A stretch of 64,000 bases of DNA from an uncultured Rhizobiaceae group bacterium. GTDB lineage: Bacteria > Pseudomonadota > Alphaproteobacteria > Rhizobiales > Rhizobiaceae. This document shows positions 48,731-58,393 of the stretch, in pieces. The stretch's first letter is position 1. Every line of letters begins with the position of its first letter. The DNA lies in assembly GCA_947501445.1 (NCBI GenBank), contig CANMVS010000004.1, positions 124,001-188,000 on the forward strand, given 5' to 3'. The notes beneath the pieces are model-generated. The model had not been told where the DNA came from and searched no databases. It saw only the letters and a list, made by a program, of their open reading frames with translations. The translations under genes and the position numbers were made by a program.

Positions 48731-50085
48731 ACTGCTGCTTCTTTTATGGCTGTAACGACAATATCCAGCGCACGATCCAGGTCATTTCCGGCTATCGTCA
48801 ACGGCGGCGATAGTGTCAGCACACAGCCCTGGCTGATCTTGAAGCTCAAACCAGCCTCCAGACAGGCGTAGTAGATTTTTTCCGCCCGGGAGTTGCCAGG
48901 CGTTTTATCAATTCTGTCTTCTACAATCTCAACCCCGAACATCAGGCCTCTGCCGCGTATGTCTCCAACGGTTTTCACATCGGCCAGCCGGTCCTGCAGC
49001 TGATCCATAGCATGATGGCCAAGTGTTGCAGAACGCTCGACCAGACCTTCCTCCTCGATAATCTGCAGTGTTGTCAGCGCAGCTCTGGCGGTAACCGGGT
49101 TTTTTTCATGGGTATAATGACCGATGGCAAAATCACCACAAACATCCAGATCACGGTGTGCAATACACGCTGCAATGGGCAAAATACCGCCGCCCAGTGA
49201 TTTTCCAAGGGTGACGATATCGGGAATGATATCATCATGTTCAAAGGCGAACATCCGCCCGGTTTTGCCCAGTCCGGTTGGAATTTCATCCAGTATCAGC
49301 AGTGCGCCATGGCGATTGCATGCCTCGCGAACGACCTTCCAGAAGCCGGGCGGCGGCACATAGGGTACAGCACGCATCGGCTCTGCAATGACGGCGGCCA
49401 CATCACCTTCACGCTCCAGGACATATTCGACCATCTGCGCACAGGCAAGCCCACATACATCAGGTCCTGCATGATTATAGGGACAACGGTAACAGGCAAA
49501 CGGGGCAACATGTTCACAACCCGGCAGCAGCGGGCCCGCAATGTGACTGCGAAAAGTAGCCTCTCCACCAACACTTGCAGCACCCAGACCGGCACCATGA
49601 AACGCGTCCCAGAACGATATGGTCTTGAACCGTCCAGTCGCGGCGCGGGCAATTTTCAGCGCGACTTCATTGGCATCGGACCCGCCTGTTGTAAACAGGG
49701 TTTTGCTCAGTTCGCCCGGTGTGATCTGCGCCAGTTTTTCTGCCAGCTCAACGGCTGGCTCATTGGTAAAACGACGCGGGGCAAACGACAGATCATCCAA
49801 CTGCGCCTTGATCGCATCGCGCAGGCGAGGGTGGCCATAGCCGATGTGATGAACCGAATTTCCATGGAAATCCATGAACCTCCTGCCATCCAGATCCTCG
49901 ATCCAGATGCCCTCTGCCTTGGCAATGGTACTGACACAGGGGCTGGAGAGACTTTGATGCAAAAATGCATCCGCATCGCGTTTCAGCAACGGTGCCGAGT
50001 TCGCGCCGATGGATTTTGACGTCCAGTCCCTGCGGGCATCGGATGTGTTCGATTCACCCTCTGTATGGACAATTTTCAATGACAT
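48727..50085 (-). CDS. pbfA: (R)-1-hydroxy-2-aminoethylphosphonate ammonia-lyase (PbfA-like)
   Basis: PLP enzyme with the class III aminotransferase fold, 452 residues. The PLP lysine lies in DIVTLGKSLGGGILP, and LILDEIPTGLGKTGRMFAFE carries the cofactor-binding aspartate. Position within an AEP operon, rather than sequence alone, points to PbfA, which eliminates ammonia from (R)-1-hydroxy-AEP to give phosphonoacetaldehyde, widening substrate range beyond PhnW. A cysteine-rich insert (FACYRCPYNHAGPDVCGLAC) is notable. The ATG at 50085 is preferred to the TTG at 50097. An ordinary class III transaminase cannot be excluded. Confidence 0.75.
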   Translation of the reverse strand: MSLKIVHTEGESNTSDARRDWTSKSIGANSAPLLKRDADAFLHQSLSSPCVSTIAKAEGIWIEDLDGRRFMDFHGNSVHHIGYGHPRLRDAIKAQLDDLSFAPRRFTNEPAVELAEKLAQITPGELSKTLFTTGGSDANEVALKIARAATGRFKTISFWDAFHGAGLGAASVGGEATFRSHIAGPLLPGCEHVAPFACYRCPYNHAGPDVCGLACAQMVEYVLEREGDVAAVIAEPMRAVPYVPPPGFWKVVREACNRHGALLILDEIPTGLGKTGRMFAFEHDDIIPDIVTLGKSLGGGILPIAACIAHRDLDVCGDFAIGHYTHEKNPVTARAALTTLQIIEEEGLVERSATLGHHAMDQLQDRLADVKTVGDIRGRGLMFGVEIVEDRIDKTPGNSRAEKIYYACLEAGLSFKISQGCVLTLSPPLTIAGNDLDRALDIVVTAIKEAAV

Positions 50086-50169
50086 TGCGCAACCCAATCT
50101 TGTGTTTTGCCTGACCCGAAAAAGGAGCCACCTTGAACAGCGGCTCCGGGTTTTGGTGTTGCGTTCGCC

Positions 50170-51618
50170 TTATCTCGGCCAGGGCAACGAATAGGTTTTT
50201 ACGTTGGTGAAAAACTTCATGGCCTCAAGGACACCTTCCTTGACCGCATTGCCACTATCCTTGATGCCCCCAAAGGGAGACATTTCGATACGGTAGCCCG
50301 GTTGCTCCCAGATATTGCAGGTTCCCACATCCAATCCATTGATGAAGGCAATGGCACGGTTCAGATCATTGGTGCACACACCCGACGACAGGCCAAATTG
50401 CGTACTGTTGGAAATGGTCATGACCGCCTCGTCATTGTCCGGTACGCGCACAATCGGAACAATCGGACCGAAGGTCTCTTCCATGACGAGCTCACTGTCA
50501 TGGGGAACGTGATCCACAACAATAGGCGGCAGCAAGGCACCCTGACGGGCAGGGTGATACAGGATCTTTGCTCCCTTTGCCTCTGCGTCATAAACCCTGT
50601 TTTCAAAGGTTTCTGCCGCCTTTGCATGCACCACGCAGCCAAGCTGCGTATCCGGATCCATCGGATCACCAAACCTGATGGCCTTGGCTTTTTCCAACAC
50701 CAAAGGCACAAATCTGTCCGCCACGGATTCCTGAACCAGAATTCTTTTGACCGCTGTACAGCGTTGTCCCGAATTGCCTGTGGCCCCTGCCACAGCAATC
50801 GTTGCGGCTTTTTCCAGATCAGCATCGCTGAGATCATTGAGAATGATCAGTGGGTCATTGCCGCCCAATTCAAGCGCGGTGCGTTTGTAGCCGGCTTTAT
50901 TGGCTATGATTTTACCGACCGGAACACCACCGGTGAACGTGATGATATCAATATTGTCGTTGGTGCACATTTCATCACCGATGTCATCCGGCCAGCCGGT
51001 GACAATCTGGAACATCTCATGTGGCAATCCCGCCTCATACAAAATATCAGCCAGAGCAATGGCTGTAAGCGGTGTCAGTTCCGTCGGTTTGCAGACCACG
51101 CAATTATTGGTCGCAATGGCGGGTGCAATCTTGTGGCTGACCATATTGAGCGGATGGTTGAAGGGCGTAATTGCTGATATCGCCCGCACCGGCTCGCGTT
51201 TGGTGAAAATCTTGCGGTCTTTACCCTGCGGGGTCAAATCACATGAGAATATCTGACCATCATCCAGAATTGCCATTTGGCCAGCCAGCGTGAACACATC
51301 ATAGGCGCGCCCCGTTTCGTAAAGCGCGTGTTGGTGGCATATACCCAATTCCAGTGTAAGCCAGTGGGCCAGCCACTCGCGTTTCTCCCGGATCAGTTCT
51401 GCTGCACGAAACAGGATCTGCTGGCGTTCATACCGCGTCAGTGTCGGTTTGTAGGCCGCGGCAATTTCGAATGCGCGCGCCGCATGTTCAGCCTGGCCAG
51501 CCGGTACAGTGCCAACCACTTCTTCCGTGTAGGGATATAGAACCTCGACCACATCATCAGTGAATATGATTTCACCGCCAATGCGCATGCCTTCATTTCG
51601 GACTTCAATCTTGCTCAT
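50170..51618 (-). CDS. phnY: phosphonoacetaldehyde dehydrogenase
   Basis: NAD-dependent aldehyde dehydrogenase that oxidises phosphonoacetaldehyde to phosphonoacetate; 482 residues. The ALDH signatures are [13 protein letters not shown] (general base region) and [15 protein letters not shown] with the catalytic cysteine. Its setting between phnA and pbfA matches the phnW-phnA-phnY pathway known from Sinorhizobium. The ATG at 51618 lies 16 bp after phnA; the frame continues upstream to 51735 inside phnA but without family similarity. Confidence 0.92.
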   Translation of the reverse strand: MSKIEVRNEGMRIGGEIIFTDDVVEVLYPYTEEVVGTVPAGQAEHAARAFEIAAAYKPTLTRYERQQILFRAAELIREKREWLAHWLTLELGICHQHALYETGRAYDVFTLAGQMAILDDGQIFSCDLTPQGKDRKIFTKREPVRAISAITPFNHPLNMVSHKIAPAIATNNCVVCKPTELTPLTAIALADILYEAGLPHEMFQIVTGWPDDIGDEMCTNDNIDIITFTGGVPVGKIIANKAGYKRTALELGGNDPLIILNDLSDADLEKAATIAVAGATGNSGQRCTAVKRILVQESVADRFVPLVLEKAKAIRFGDPMDPDTQLGCVVHAKAAETFENRVYDAEAKGAKILYHPARQGALLPPIVVDHVPHDSELVMEETFGPIVPIVRVPDNDEAVMTISNSTQFGLSSGVCTNDLNRAIAFINGLDVGTCNIWEQPGYRIEMSPFGGIKDSGNAVKEGVLEAMKFFTNVKTYSLPWPR

Positions 51619-51634
51619 ATTCCGATTCTTTCTA

Positions 51635-52879
51635 TCAAAGAGCTGCGGCCATGGTTGCGTAATAGAACGCGTCAAAGTTTCGCAATTGTGGTTTTTCAGG
51701 CAGGTCAATGACACGGTTGACAATAAATGGAACAACCTGCTCGGTCAGGCCGCCATGACTGCGCAGCGGCTCTTTGAGTGCTGCCAGATCATGACGGTGT
51801 TCGGATGTTCCGATGCAGATATTTTCACCGGAAACCAGCACGAGATCACCAATACGATCACCCGGCAGCTCAAAGCGGTCTATCGCTTCGGCCTTCGTCA
51901 GCACGTGGGTTATACCATGGGTGTTCATCAGCTTCGCAATGACATCACCTTGATCGGCCGCCTGTGGCAGGTAAACGGTGGCAAATGAGCCCAGGGCACC
52001 ATGATGCACAACATAGGGATCTGTAATGGGCAGAATGACCCGTGCGGTATCCTTGCCGAGCCATTCGTCCATCAGATCCTGTACATAGACAACCGCCGGA
52101 CTGCCATCAGCCAGATGCTTCGGTTTCATTCCATGGTCGGCGGTGACTACAATTGCAGCGCCAAGTGCATCCAGTTCGGTCAGATATCTGTCGAACATCT
52201 CATAGAATGATTTCGCCTCGGGCTCATCGGGGGCATATTTGTGCTGCACATAATCCGTGGTTGTCAGATACATCACATCCGGCTTCCACTCCTTCAGCAG
52301 TTTCACCCCGGCGGCGAAAACGAATTCAGAAAGCGCGGCAGAATAAACTTCCGGCTGCGCCATGCCCAACCATTCACTGGCTTTTTCCTGCCCGTGTTCG
52401 GCGGCGGTCGACGTATCGGATTTTTCAGCGGAAAAACATTTGGCGCGATTATCATCAAATTTGAGGCCAGCCCCAAGCAGGGCCCTCAATTTGTCCTTGG
52501 CGGTTACAATGGCGACTTTGGCACCCGCCTCGTAAAACCTGGCGAACAATGTCGGTGCGCGTAAAAAACGCACGTCGTTCATCATAACCTCTTCGCCCGT
52601 ATCGGGATCAATCAGGTAATTACCGCAAATACCATGCACCTTTGGCGGGCGCCCCGTCGCGATGCTGAGGTTGTTGGGGTTGGTGAAGGACGGAATGACC
52701 GAGTCCGCCAACCGGTCGGTGCCCGTCTCGCGCATGCGTTTCAATGTTGGCATCAGGCCATCGGCGATTGCTTTGTCCAGATATTCCGGCTCACAACCGT
52801 CAAGGCAAATAGCTATCGCGGGAACTTTTGGTGCCGAATAGATTCGCGCATTGGCTTCAACGGGAGATTCAAGGTTCAT
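51635..52879 (-). CDS. phnA: phosphonoacetate hydrolase
   Basis: Alkaline-phosphatase-superfamily enzyme, 414 residues, that splits phosphonoacetate to acetate and phosphate using two zinc ions. The ligands and nucleophile are recognisable: D27 in [10 protein letters not shown], threonine T66 in [21 protein letters not shown] with an aspartate and histidine, [11 protein letters not shown], and the late histidine in [13 protein letters not shown]. It lies between phnW (18 bp) and phnY (16 bp), and completes the pathway that releases phosphate. Confidence 0.95.
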   Translation of the reverse strand: MNLESPVEANARIYSAPKVPAIAICLDGCEPEYLDKAIADGLMPTLKRMRETGTDRLADSVIPSFTNPNNLSIATGRPPKVHGICGNYLIDPDTGEEVMMNDVRFLRAPTLFARFYEAGAKVAIVTAKDKLRALLGAGLKFDDNRAKCFSAEKSDTSTAAEHGQEKASEWLGMAQPEVYSAALSEFVFAAGVKLLKEWKPDVMYLTTTDYVQHKYAPDEPEAKSFYEMFDRYLTELDALGAAIVVTADHGMKPKHLADGSPAVVYVQDLMDEWLGKDTARVILPITDPYVVHHGALGSFATVYLPQAADQGDVIAKLMNTHGITHVLTKAEAIDRFELPGDRIGDLVLVSGENICIGTSEHRHDLAALKEPLRSHGGLTEQVVPFIVNRVIDLPEKPQLRNFDAFYYATMAAAL

Positions 52880-52897
52880 TGGTTTTCCTCTATTGGC

Positions 52898-54085
52898 TCA
52901 GGCGGCCAGTTTGGCACGCTCTTCGAGCGCTTTTGCAGGGGGGGTCGCACTTGCCACGCCCATCTCTTCAAGTGTTTCTTTGGCGGCGCTTACAACGCGC
53001 CGCATTACATTTTCATCCATCTGACCGATGCAGCCGATGCGGAAACTGTCGACAACCGTCAATTTGCCCGGATAGATGATAAAGCCCCTGGCTTTCATCA
53101 ACTGATAGAAGCGATCAAACAGGAACCTGTCATCGGACGGACAGAAAAACGTTACAATAATGGGACTGAGCCAACGATCCTTGAGCAGGGTTTCAAACCC
53201 CAGGTCGCGCATGCCTTCAACCAAAACGTCCCGGTTGCGGGTATAACGGCCACCGCGACCGGCCACCCCTCCTTCGGCCTCGTGCTGATGCAGGGCTTCA
53301 AGAAACGCCGCAACCGCATGGGTTGGCGGCGTGAATCGCCACTGTCCGGTTTTGTTCATATGCGCCCATTGAGCATGCACATCCAGGCTCAACGAATGAC
53401 AGTTCCCCCTGGCGTCTTCAAGCGCTGACTTGCGGGCGATGACAAAGCCGAAACCCGGCACACCTTCAATGCATTTATTGGCTGATGATACCATGGCCTC
53501 ATAGCATATATCGGCAACCTTCAGATCAATGGCACCAAAAGCCGACATTGAATCGATCAGCAGTTTGCGTCCTGCCGCCTGGGTGACTCTGGCAATTTCA
53601 TCTATGGGATTTAAGATACCGGAACTGGTTTCGCAGTGGATCGCAACAACATGTGTGATCGCCGGATCATCGTGTAAAATCGCTGCAACTTCTTCACCTC
53701 GTGGTGGCAGATAATCCCCCTTGTCGAGCAGGATATGATCCCGCCCGAGATAGGCCATCGTTTGAGCAGAGCGCAGACCGTAAGCGCCATTGGCCAGAAC
53801 CAGTGCCTTGCCATCAGGCGGAATAAATGTGCCCAGCATCGCCTCCACGGCAAAGGACCCGCTGCCCTGCATGGGTACACAATCAAAATCTTCCGCCCCC
53901 TTGCCAAGCAGTGACAACAGCCGCATGCGCATATCAAGGGTCATGGCGCGAAAGTCATCGTCCCAGCTTCCCCAGTCACGCAACATGGCTTCCTTGACGC
54001 TATAGGCGGTGGTCAGCGGGCCCGGCGTCAGCAGGTATGGTTCACCCAGTCGTGGTGGTTCGATCTGTCGTTCTGAAACAGGCAT
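52898..54085 (-). CDS. phnW: 2-aminoethylphosphonate-pyruvate transaminase
   Basis: PLP enzyme that transfers the amino group of AEP to pyruvate, giving phosphonoacetaldehyde and alanine; 395 residues. The class V signature with the PLP lysine is MVSSANKCIEGVPGFGFVI near residue 200; the N-terminal YLLTPGPLTTAYSVKEAMLR and MQGSGSFAVEAMLG are typical. It is the first gene of the catabolic operon, divergent from the LysR regulator across 117 bp. Confidence 0.95.
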   Translation of the reverse strand: MPVSERQIEPPRLGEPYLLTPGPLTTAYSVKEAMLRDWGSWDDDFRAMTLDMRMRLLSLLGKGAEDFDCVPMQGSGSFAVEAMLGTFIPPDGKALVLANGAYGLRSAQTMAYLGRDHILLDKGDYLPPRGEEVAAILHDDPAITHVVAIHCETSSGILNPIDEIARVTQAAGRKLLIDSMSAFGAIDLKVADICYEAMVSSANKCIEGVPGFGFVIARKSALEDARGNCHSLSLDVHAQWAHMNKTGQWRFTPPTHAVAAFLEALHQHEAEGGVAGRGGRYTRNRDVLVEGMRDLGFETLLKDRWLSPIIVTFFCPSDDRFLFDRFYQLMKARGFIIYPGKLTVVDSFRIGCIGQMDENVMRRVVSAAKETLEEMGVASATPPAKALEERAKLAA

Positions 54086-54165
54086 TAAATATCTCCGAAA
54101 AGGCTATTTGACTGCACCATTGCAGAAACGTAATGCATATGTAAAATTGCTAATAACAATCAAAA

Positions 54166-54182
54166 CATAAGCTCAGCTTATG
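54166..54182. promoter_or_regulatory. LysR-type operator between phnW and its regulator
   Basis: CATAAGC-TCA-GCTTATG, a perfect 7-3-7 palindrome containing the LysR-type T-N11-A core. It lies 20 bp before the LysR start and about 80 bp before phnW. This position suits autoregulation of the LysR gene together with activation of the divergent operon. Confidence 0.7.
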
Positions 54183-54202
54183 GAATTGAGAAAGAACAAT
54201 TC

Positions 54203-55063
54203 ATGCGGCACAGTCAGTTGAAAGCCTTCCATCATGTCGCCCTTCTCGGCGGGTTCTCACGCGCCGCAGAAATGCTGTTTTTGACCCAGCCGGCCATATC
54301 CGAACAGGTGCGCAAGCTTGAACAGGAACAGGATGTTCTGCTGTTTCATCGCGAGCGCAAACGCATCAGGCTGACACAGGAAGGAGAGCATCTTTTCCGA
54401 CTGACCAAGCAATTTTTCGAAACTGAACAACAGATCAGGGAATATCTGTCGGAAAGCAGTGCCACTATCGAAGGCAAATTGAGAATCATTGCCGATTCCG
54501 CCCATCATGTAACTGACATACTCAGCCGTTTTCGCCTGCGTTATCCAAATATTGTGGTGTCCGTACGCACCGGCAATACCGAAGAAATAATCGAGGAGCT
54601 GCGTGCCTATAATGCCGAGATTGGTGTGGTGGGCAGCATGGAATCCGGGCGGGATATGGTTTCGGTCAATCTGGGCACAACAGAAATCATCGCCTTTTGT
54701 GCCAGGGGTTTTCTACCCAATAACAGACAAAACCTGAGCCTTGGGGACCTGGCTGATCTACCGCTTATTTTCAGAGAAACCGGTTCAAAGACGCGTCAAA
54801 AACTGCTGCAGGAAGCGAGCAGACAGAACATCACCCTGACACCGGCCATCGAGGCCGAAGGCCGTGAAGCGGTAAGGGAAATCGTGGCATCGGGCGCGGG
54901 CATCGGATTTGTGTCCCGGGCCGAATTCGGACACGATGACCGGTTGATACCCATCAGCATTGATGATGTTGACCTGAATATGAGTGAATCAATGATCCAT
55001 CTTGGTCAACGCAGTGAGGTCAGGCTGATCCGCACCTTTATGGAATTTGCGCGAACCGGTTGA
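54203..55063 (+). CDS. LysR family regulator of the phosphonate operon
   Basis: A 286-residue regulator: N-terminal helix-turn-helix (GGFSRAAEMLFLTQPAISEQ) and a C-terminal effector-binding domain. Divergence from phnW and convergence with the AEP transporter operon make AEP or a pathway intermediate the probable inducer, as for the LysR regulators found with phnWAY or phnWX clusters; this is inferred. A second T-N11-A site, TATCTACAAGATA, lies at 59532-59544 upstream of the transporter operon, but its arms differ from the site at 54166. Confidence 0.88.
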   Translation: MRHSQLKAFHHVALLGGFSRAAEMLFLTQPAISEQVRKLEQEQDVLLFHRERKRIRLTQEGEHLFRLTKQFFETEQQIREYLSESSATIEGKLRIIADSAHHVTDILSRFRLRYPNIVVSVRTGNTEEIIEELRAYNAEIGVVGSMESGRDMVSVNLGTTEIIAFCARGFLPNNRQNLSLGDLADLPLIFRETGSKTRQKLLQEASRQNITLTPAIEAEGREAVREIVASGAGIGFVSRAEFGHDDRLIPISIDDVDLNMSESMIHLGQRSEVRLIRTFMEFARTG

Positions 55064-55104
55064 TCATTGCGTACAACCGGCTCAGTTGCGCACCCGGATG
55101 CGCG

Positions 55105-57126
55105 TCACCGCGAACGCCAGGCCTGCGTGCGTTTCAATATGCCACGCGAGGCGATCAGATGGATGATCCGGGCCGCCGCATTGGTGTAAAAAATCATCAT
55201 GCCCATCGCCGCTGCCGGCGCAATGTCACCGGCATCATCCATATTGAGGACCGCAATGGATGCCAGGGTCGTACTGGGGGAATAAAGAAAGACCACCGCA
55301 GATACCGTCGTCATCGCATTCACAAACAGATAGATCGAAATATCCAGCACAGAAGGCAGGCATACGGGTACAGTTACCCGGCTAAACAGTTTCAGCGTAG
55401 GCTGTTTCAGCGAAGCCGAAACGCTTTCAAATTCCCGGTCCATCTGTTTGAGTGCGGTAACGGCAGTGAGATGCGACACCGTATAAAAATGTGTTACCGA
55501 ACAGATTACCAGGATCGCCATTGTTCCATAAATGACACTCAGCGGGTTGGATGGGTTGTTGAAGAAAAAGATATAGGCAAGCCCCAGTACCATACCGGGT
55601 ATCGCCATGGGCAGCATGGCCAGCATCTGAAAAAGAGCGCGTCCCGTTTTGAAACCGTTTGATTTTTCCACCAGATAGGCACCAAAAAACACGATACAGG
55701 TGCCTGCAACAGCCGTCAGCAGACCCAGCTTGATGGAATTGAAGTACGAACTCCAACCGCCGCCATCCATTTTGTCAAACTGATAATTATTCAGGCTGAA
55801 CGACAGATCATAGGGCCAGAATTTGATCAGTGCCGCAAATTGGCAGACTGCCAGCAGCCCGACAATGAAAACACCGACCAGAGTGCAATAGGCAAAGAAT
55901 ATCCGGTCCATCTTCGCATTGGGGCTGGGCTGGTAGGGAACCGAACGGGCCGACAGGGAAGCCACCTGCTTCGACTGCACCATACGGTCAATCGCGAAGG
56001 CCAGAATTGCCGGAATAACCAGTACAACCGATACAACCGCCCCCATTTCAAAATTCTGCTGACCGATGACCTGCTTGTAAATATCCACGGCCAACACGTT
56101 GAACTGCCCGCCAATCACCTTTGGCAGACCAAAATCGGTAATGACCAGATTGAAAACAACAAATGCGGCTGAGATCAGACCGTATCGGGCGCCTGGAATG
56201 GTCACGGTCCAAAAGGTTCGCCAGGGCGTGGCCCTCAGAGAGGTTGCCGCCTCATAGAGCCGCGAATCCGAGATTGCCAGTGCGGTTGAGATAATCAGGA
56301 AAGCATGCGGAAATGTGAAAAAGATCGATCCGATGACAATGCCAATCGGCCCGTAGATACTGTGACCGAACAAAAGCTCCCTGAGCATGCCCTGATTGCC
56401 AAACAGATAGACCAGCGCGATACCGGGCAGGAGCGATGGCACCAGGATGGGTGCCATTGCGATCAGACGAAAAATACCCTTGAAACGCATGCAGCTGCGG
56501 TTCAAGGCATAGGCAAACCAGAAAGCCAGCGACACCGTGACAATTGTGCTCAGCACGGAAATCCAGATCGAGTTCTTGATCGAGTTGAAGAGGGCAGGCG
56601 TGGAAAAATAGTTTACAAAGTTGGCAAGTCCGGTCGATTTAACCGGCCGTAATTGAACCCGCCTGAAATCATTGGAGTTCAGTTCCAGCCAATTGGTGTC
56701 ATTGTGCAGTGTCGAGCCAACAAGGAACCGGCCACCTGGAACAGCATTGCGAATCTGGTACAGGACCGGGCTTCGAAAACTGAAATCGGGAAAGAACTTC
56801 GTCACCGCAATACGTCCATCCGCGGAGGTGCTGAGATCAGTAGCGGTGTAGACCCCGGTCTTCGCGTTCAGTTCAGCGCCGGTTACAATCGTGCCATCGA
56901 ACTGACCATTTTCATTACTGACCTGAAACTCGTATTGTGACAGGTCCACGCGGTAAATGGAAAACGACTTGGACAGCATGGTATAAAGCGGGAACGCCAG
57001 TGTCAGAACCAGGTATAGTGCAATCACCCCCATACAGGCGCGCATGATTATATCATCGCGGCTGAGCTTGCCTTTGACGACAGGGCCTGCGGGAAGCTCA
57101 TGTGTAATGGTTGAATGGGTGGTCAT
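55105..57126 (-). CDS. phnU: AEP ABC transporter permease, two fused permease domains with a large insert
   Basis: A 673-residue inner-membrane protein holding two binding-protein-dependent permease domains. A first helix (~33-53) is followed by a ~120-residue polar stretch, predicted periplasmic, then domain one (FNSIKNSIWISVLSTIVTVS ... EAATSLRATPWRTFWTVTIP is its EAA loop). Domain two follows (YFNSIKLGLLTAVAGTCIVF ... SVSASLKQPTLKLFSRVTVP). Fused permeases of this kind are typical of putative AEP transporters of the PhnU2 group, but the long insert is unusual. The ATG at 57126 shares a base with the ATPase stop codon. Confidence 0.85.
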   Translation of the reverse strand: MTTHSTITHELPAGPVVKGKLSRDDIIMRACMGVIALYLVLTLAFPLYTMLSKSFSIYRVDLSQYEFQVSNENGQFDGTIVTGAELNAKTGVYTATDLSTSADGRIAVTKFFPDFSFRSPVLYQIRNAVPGGRFLVGSTLHNDTNWLELNSNDFRRVQLRPVKSTGLANFVNYFSTPALFNSIKNSIWISVLSTIVTVSLAFWFAYALNRSCMRFKGIFRLIAMAPILVPSLLPGIALVYLFGNQGMLRELLFGHSIYGPIGIVIGSIFFTFPHAFLIISTALAISDSRLYEAATSLRATPWRTFWTVTIPGARYGLISAAFVVFNLVITDFGLPKVIGGQFNVLAVDIYKQVIGQQNFEMGAVVSVVLVIPAILAFAIDRMVQSKQVASLSARSVPYQPSPNAKMDRIFFAYCTLVGVFIVGLLAVCQFAALIKFWPYDLSFSLNNYQFDKMDGGGWSSYFNSIKLGLLTAVAGTCIVFFGAYLVEKSNGFKTGRALFQMLAMLPMAIPGMVLGLAYIFFFNNPSNPLSVIYGTMAILVICSVTHFYTVSHLTAVTALKQMDREFESVSASLKQPTLKLFSRVTVPVCLPSVLDISIYLFVNAMTTVSAVVFLYSPSTTLASIAVLNMDDAGDIAPAAAMGMMIFYTNAAARIIHLIASRGILKRTQAWRSR

Positions 57127-58256
57127 CACGGTGCCTCCACATAGTCAAAGGCCATCAGCCTGTCTTGTGGCAATTCGACGAGCATTGTGCTGTTTTCACT
57201 CAAATTCAAACGGCGAACAGCATTAATGGAAAAATCGGCGATCAGTTCCGTATCTCCAAAACCTGCATTTTGCAGGCGGCAACGCCAGAATGAACCGAGA
57301 TACTCCATCTCAGCAATCATAACTTCGAAGGTATTTTCCTGTGCATCCTGTAATCCCGGCGCGTCGGATGATGAGGCTTCATGTGCATGTGGAATGACAT
57401 CTTCTGGCCGTATGGCTGCGATGATCGTATCACCACTGGCAAATGTGTGGGTCTGGCTCTTGAGGCTGGCGTCACCAATTGAAACGCTGTCATGGGCAGC
57501 AGCCGTTGCTTTCAGCTGGTTCATCTCTCCGATGAAATCCGCGACAAAAAGCGATGCGGGTTCGCGATAAATCTCCGTCGGCGTTCCAACCTGTTCAATC
57601 ACCCCGTGGTTCATCACCACAATGCGATCGGCCATGGACAAAGCTTCTTCCTGATCGTGGGTCACCATAACCGTGGTTACCCCAAGCTTGCGCTGGAGTT
57701 CCTTGATCTCATGGCGCAAGTGCACGCGGACCTTCGCGTCCAGTGCCGAAAGCGGCTCATCAAGCAGCAATAGCCCGGGTTTGGTCGCTATGGCACGGGC
57801 CAGTGCAATGCGCTGCTGTTGGCCGCCCGACAATTGCGCCGGATACTTCCTGCTTTGATCAGAAAGGCCAACAAGCTCAAGCAGTTCTGCAACGCGGGCT
57901 GCCGTTTCAGATTTGCTGCGCCCGGTATTTTCCAAACCAAAGGCAATATTCTTTTCAATCGTCAGATTGGGAAACAACGCATAGGACTGAAACACGATAC
58001 CAAAATCACGTTCGGATGGCGGCAGGTTCGAAATGTCTTTGCCATCCTGTAAAACAGCGCCCATTGTCTGCAAATCCAGCCCGGCAATCGCCCGCAACAA
58101 GGTCGTCTTGCCGCAACCCGATGGCCCGAGGAAACAGACAAATTCACTCTCATAAATGTTCAAAGAGATATCTTTGAGGGCCACGAAACTGCCAAATGAT
58201 TTCCACAGGTCCTCAATGCACAGATATACTGCGCCAGATGGGTTAGATTGGTTCAC
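57126..58256 (-). CDS. phnT: AEP ABC transporter ATP-binding protein
   Basis: Cytoplasmic ATPase that drives the AEP importer, 376 residues from the chosen start. Walker A is FLGPSGCGKTTLLRAIAGLD, the signature is QLSGGQQQRIALARAIATKP, and Walker B is LLLLDEPLSALD; a C-terminal TOBE-like domain follows, as in the PotA/FbpC family. The GTG at 58256 has AAGGA about 7 nt upstream and is preferred. An ATG at 58298 and the longer frame to 58361 give N-termini without family similarity. It stops one base into the permease start, so it is translationally coupled. Confidence 0.88.
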   Translation of the reverse strand: MNQSNPSGAVYLCIEDLWKSFGSFVALKDISLNIYESEFVCFLGPSGCGKTTLLRAIAGLDLQTMGAVLQDGKDISNLPPSERDFGIVFQSYALFPNLTIEKNIAFGLENTGRSKSETAARVAELLELVGLSDQSRKYPAQLSGGQQQRIALARAIATKPGLLLLDEPLSALDAKVRVHLRHEIKELQRKLGVTTVMVTHDQEEALSMADRIVVMNHGVIEQVGTPTEIYREPASLFVADFIGEMNQLKATAAAHDSVSIGDASLKSQTHTFASGDTIIAAIRPEDVIPHAHEASSSDAPGLQDAQENTFEVMIAEMEYLGSFWRCRLQNAGFGDTELIADFSINAVRRLNLSENSTMLVELPQDRLMAFDYVEAP

Positions 58257-58345
58257 AGGGATGTCCTTAAATTTCGCTTTGCCCGGGAGCAAAACCATTT
58301 GGCTCAGATCCAACGCATGGAATATTCCACGGGAAACAGAGTGGG

Positions 58346-58380
58346 AAACAAAAGGTGCCAATCCCCACGGAATGGCACCT
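58346..58380 (-). terminator. attenuator-like hairpin between the binding-protein and ATPase genes
   Basis: On the minus strand AGGTGCCA pairs with TGGCACCT (58353-58360 with 58373-58380, 12-nt loop) and is followed by TTTTG. It begins 14 bp after the binding-protein stop. Such partial terminators commonly give more mRNA for the abundant periplasmic protein than for the membrane components. Confidence 0.75.
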
Positions 58381-58393
58381 CTCGCAGCCGCTT

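Noticed and set aside
50302-51177. 291-codon forward ORF opposite phnY
   Set aside because: Antisense shadow of the aldehyde dehydrogenase gene; no family likeness.
52634-53428. 264-codon forward ORF spanning phnA and phnW
   Set aside because: Crosses the boundary of two real genes on the other strand, so it cannot be a conserved gene.
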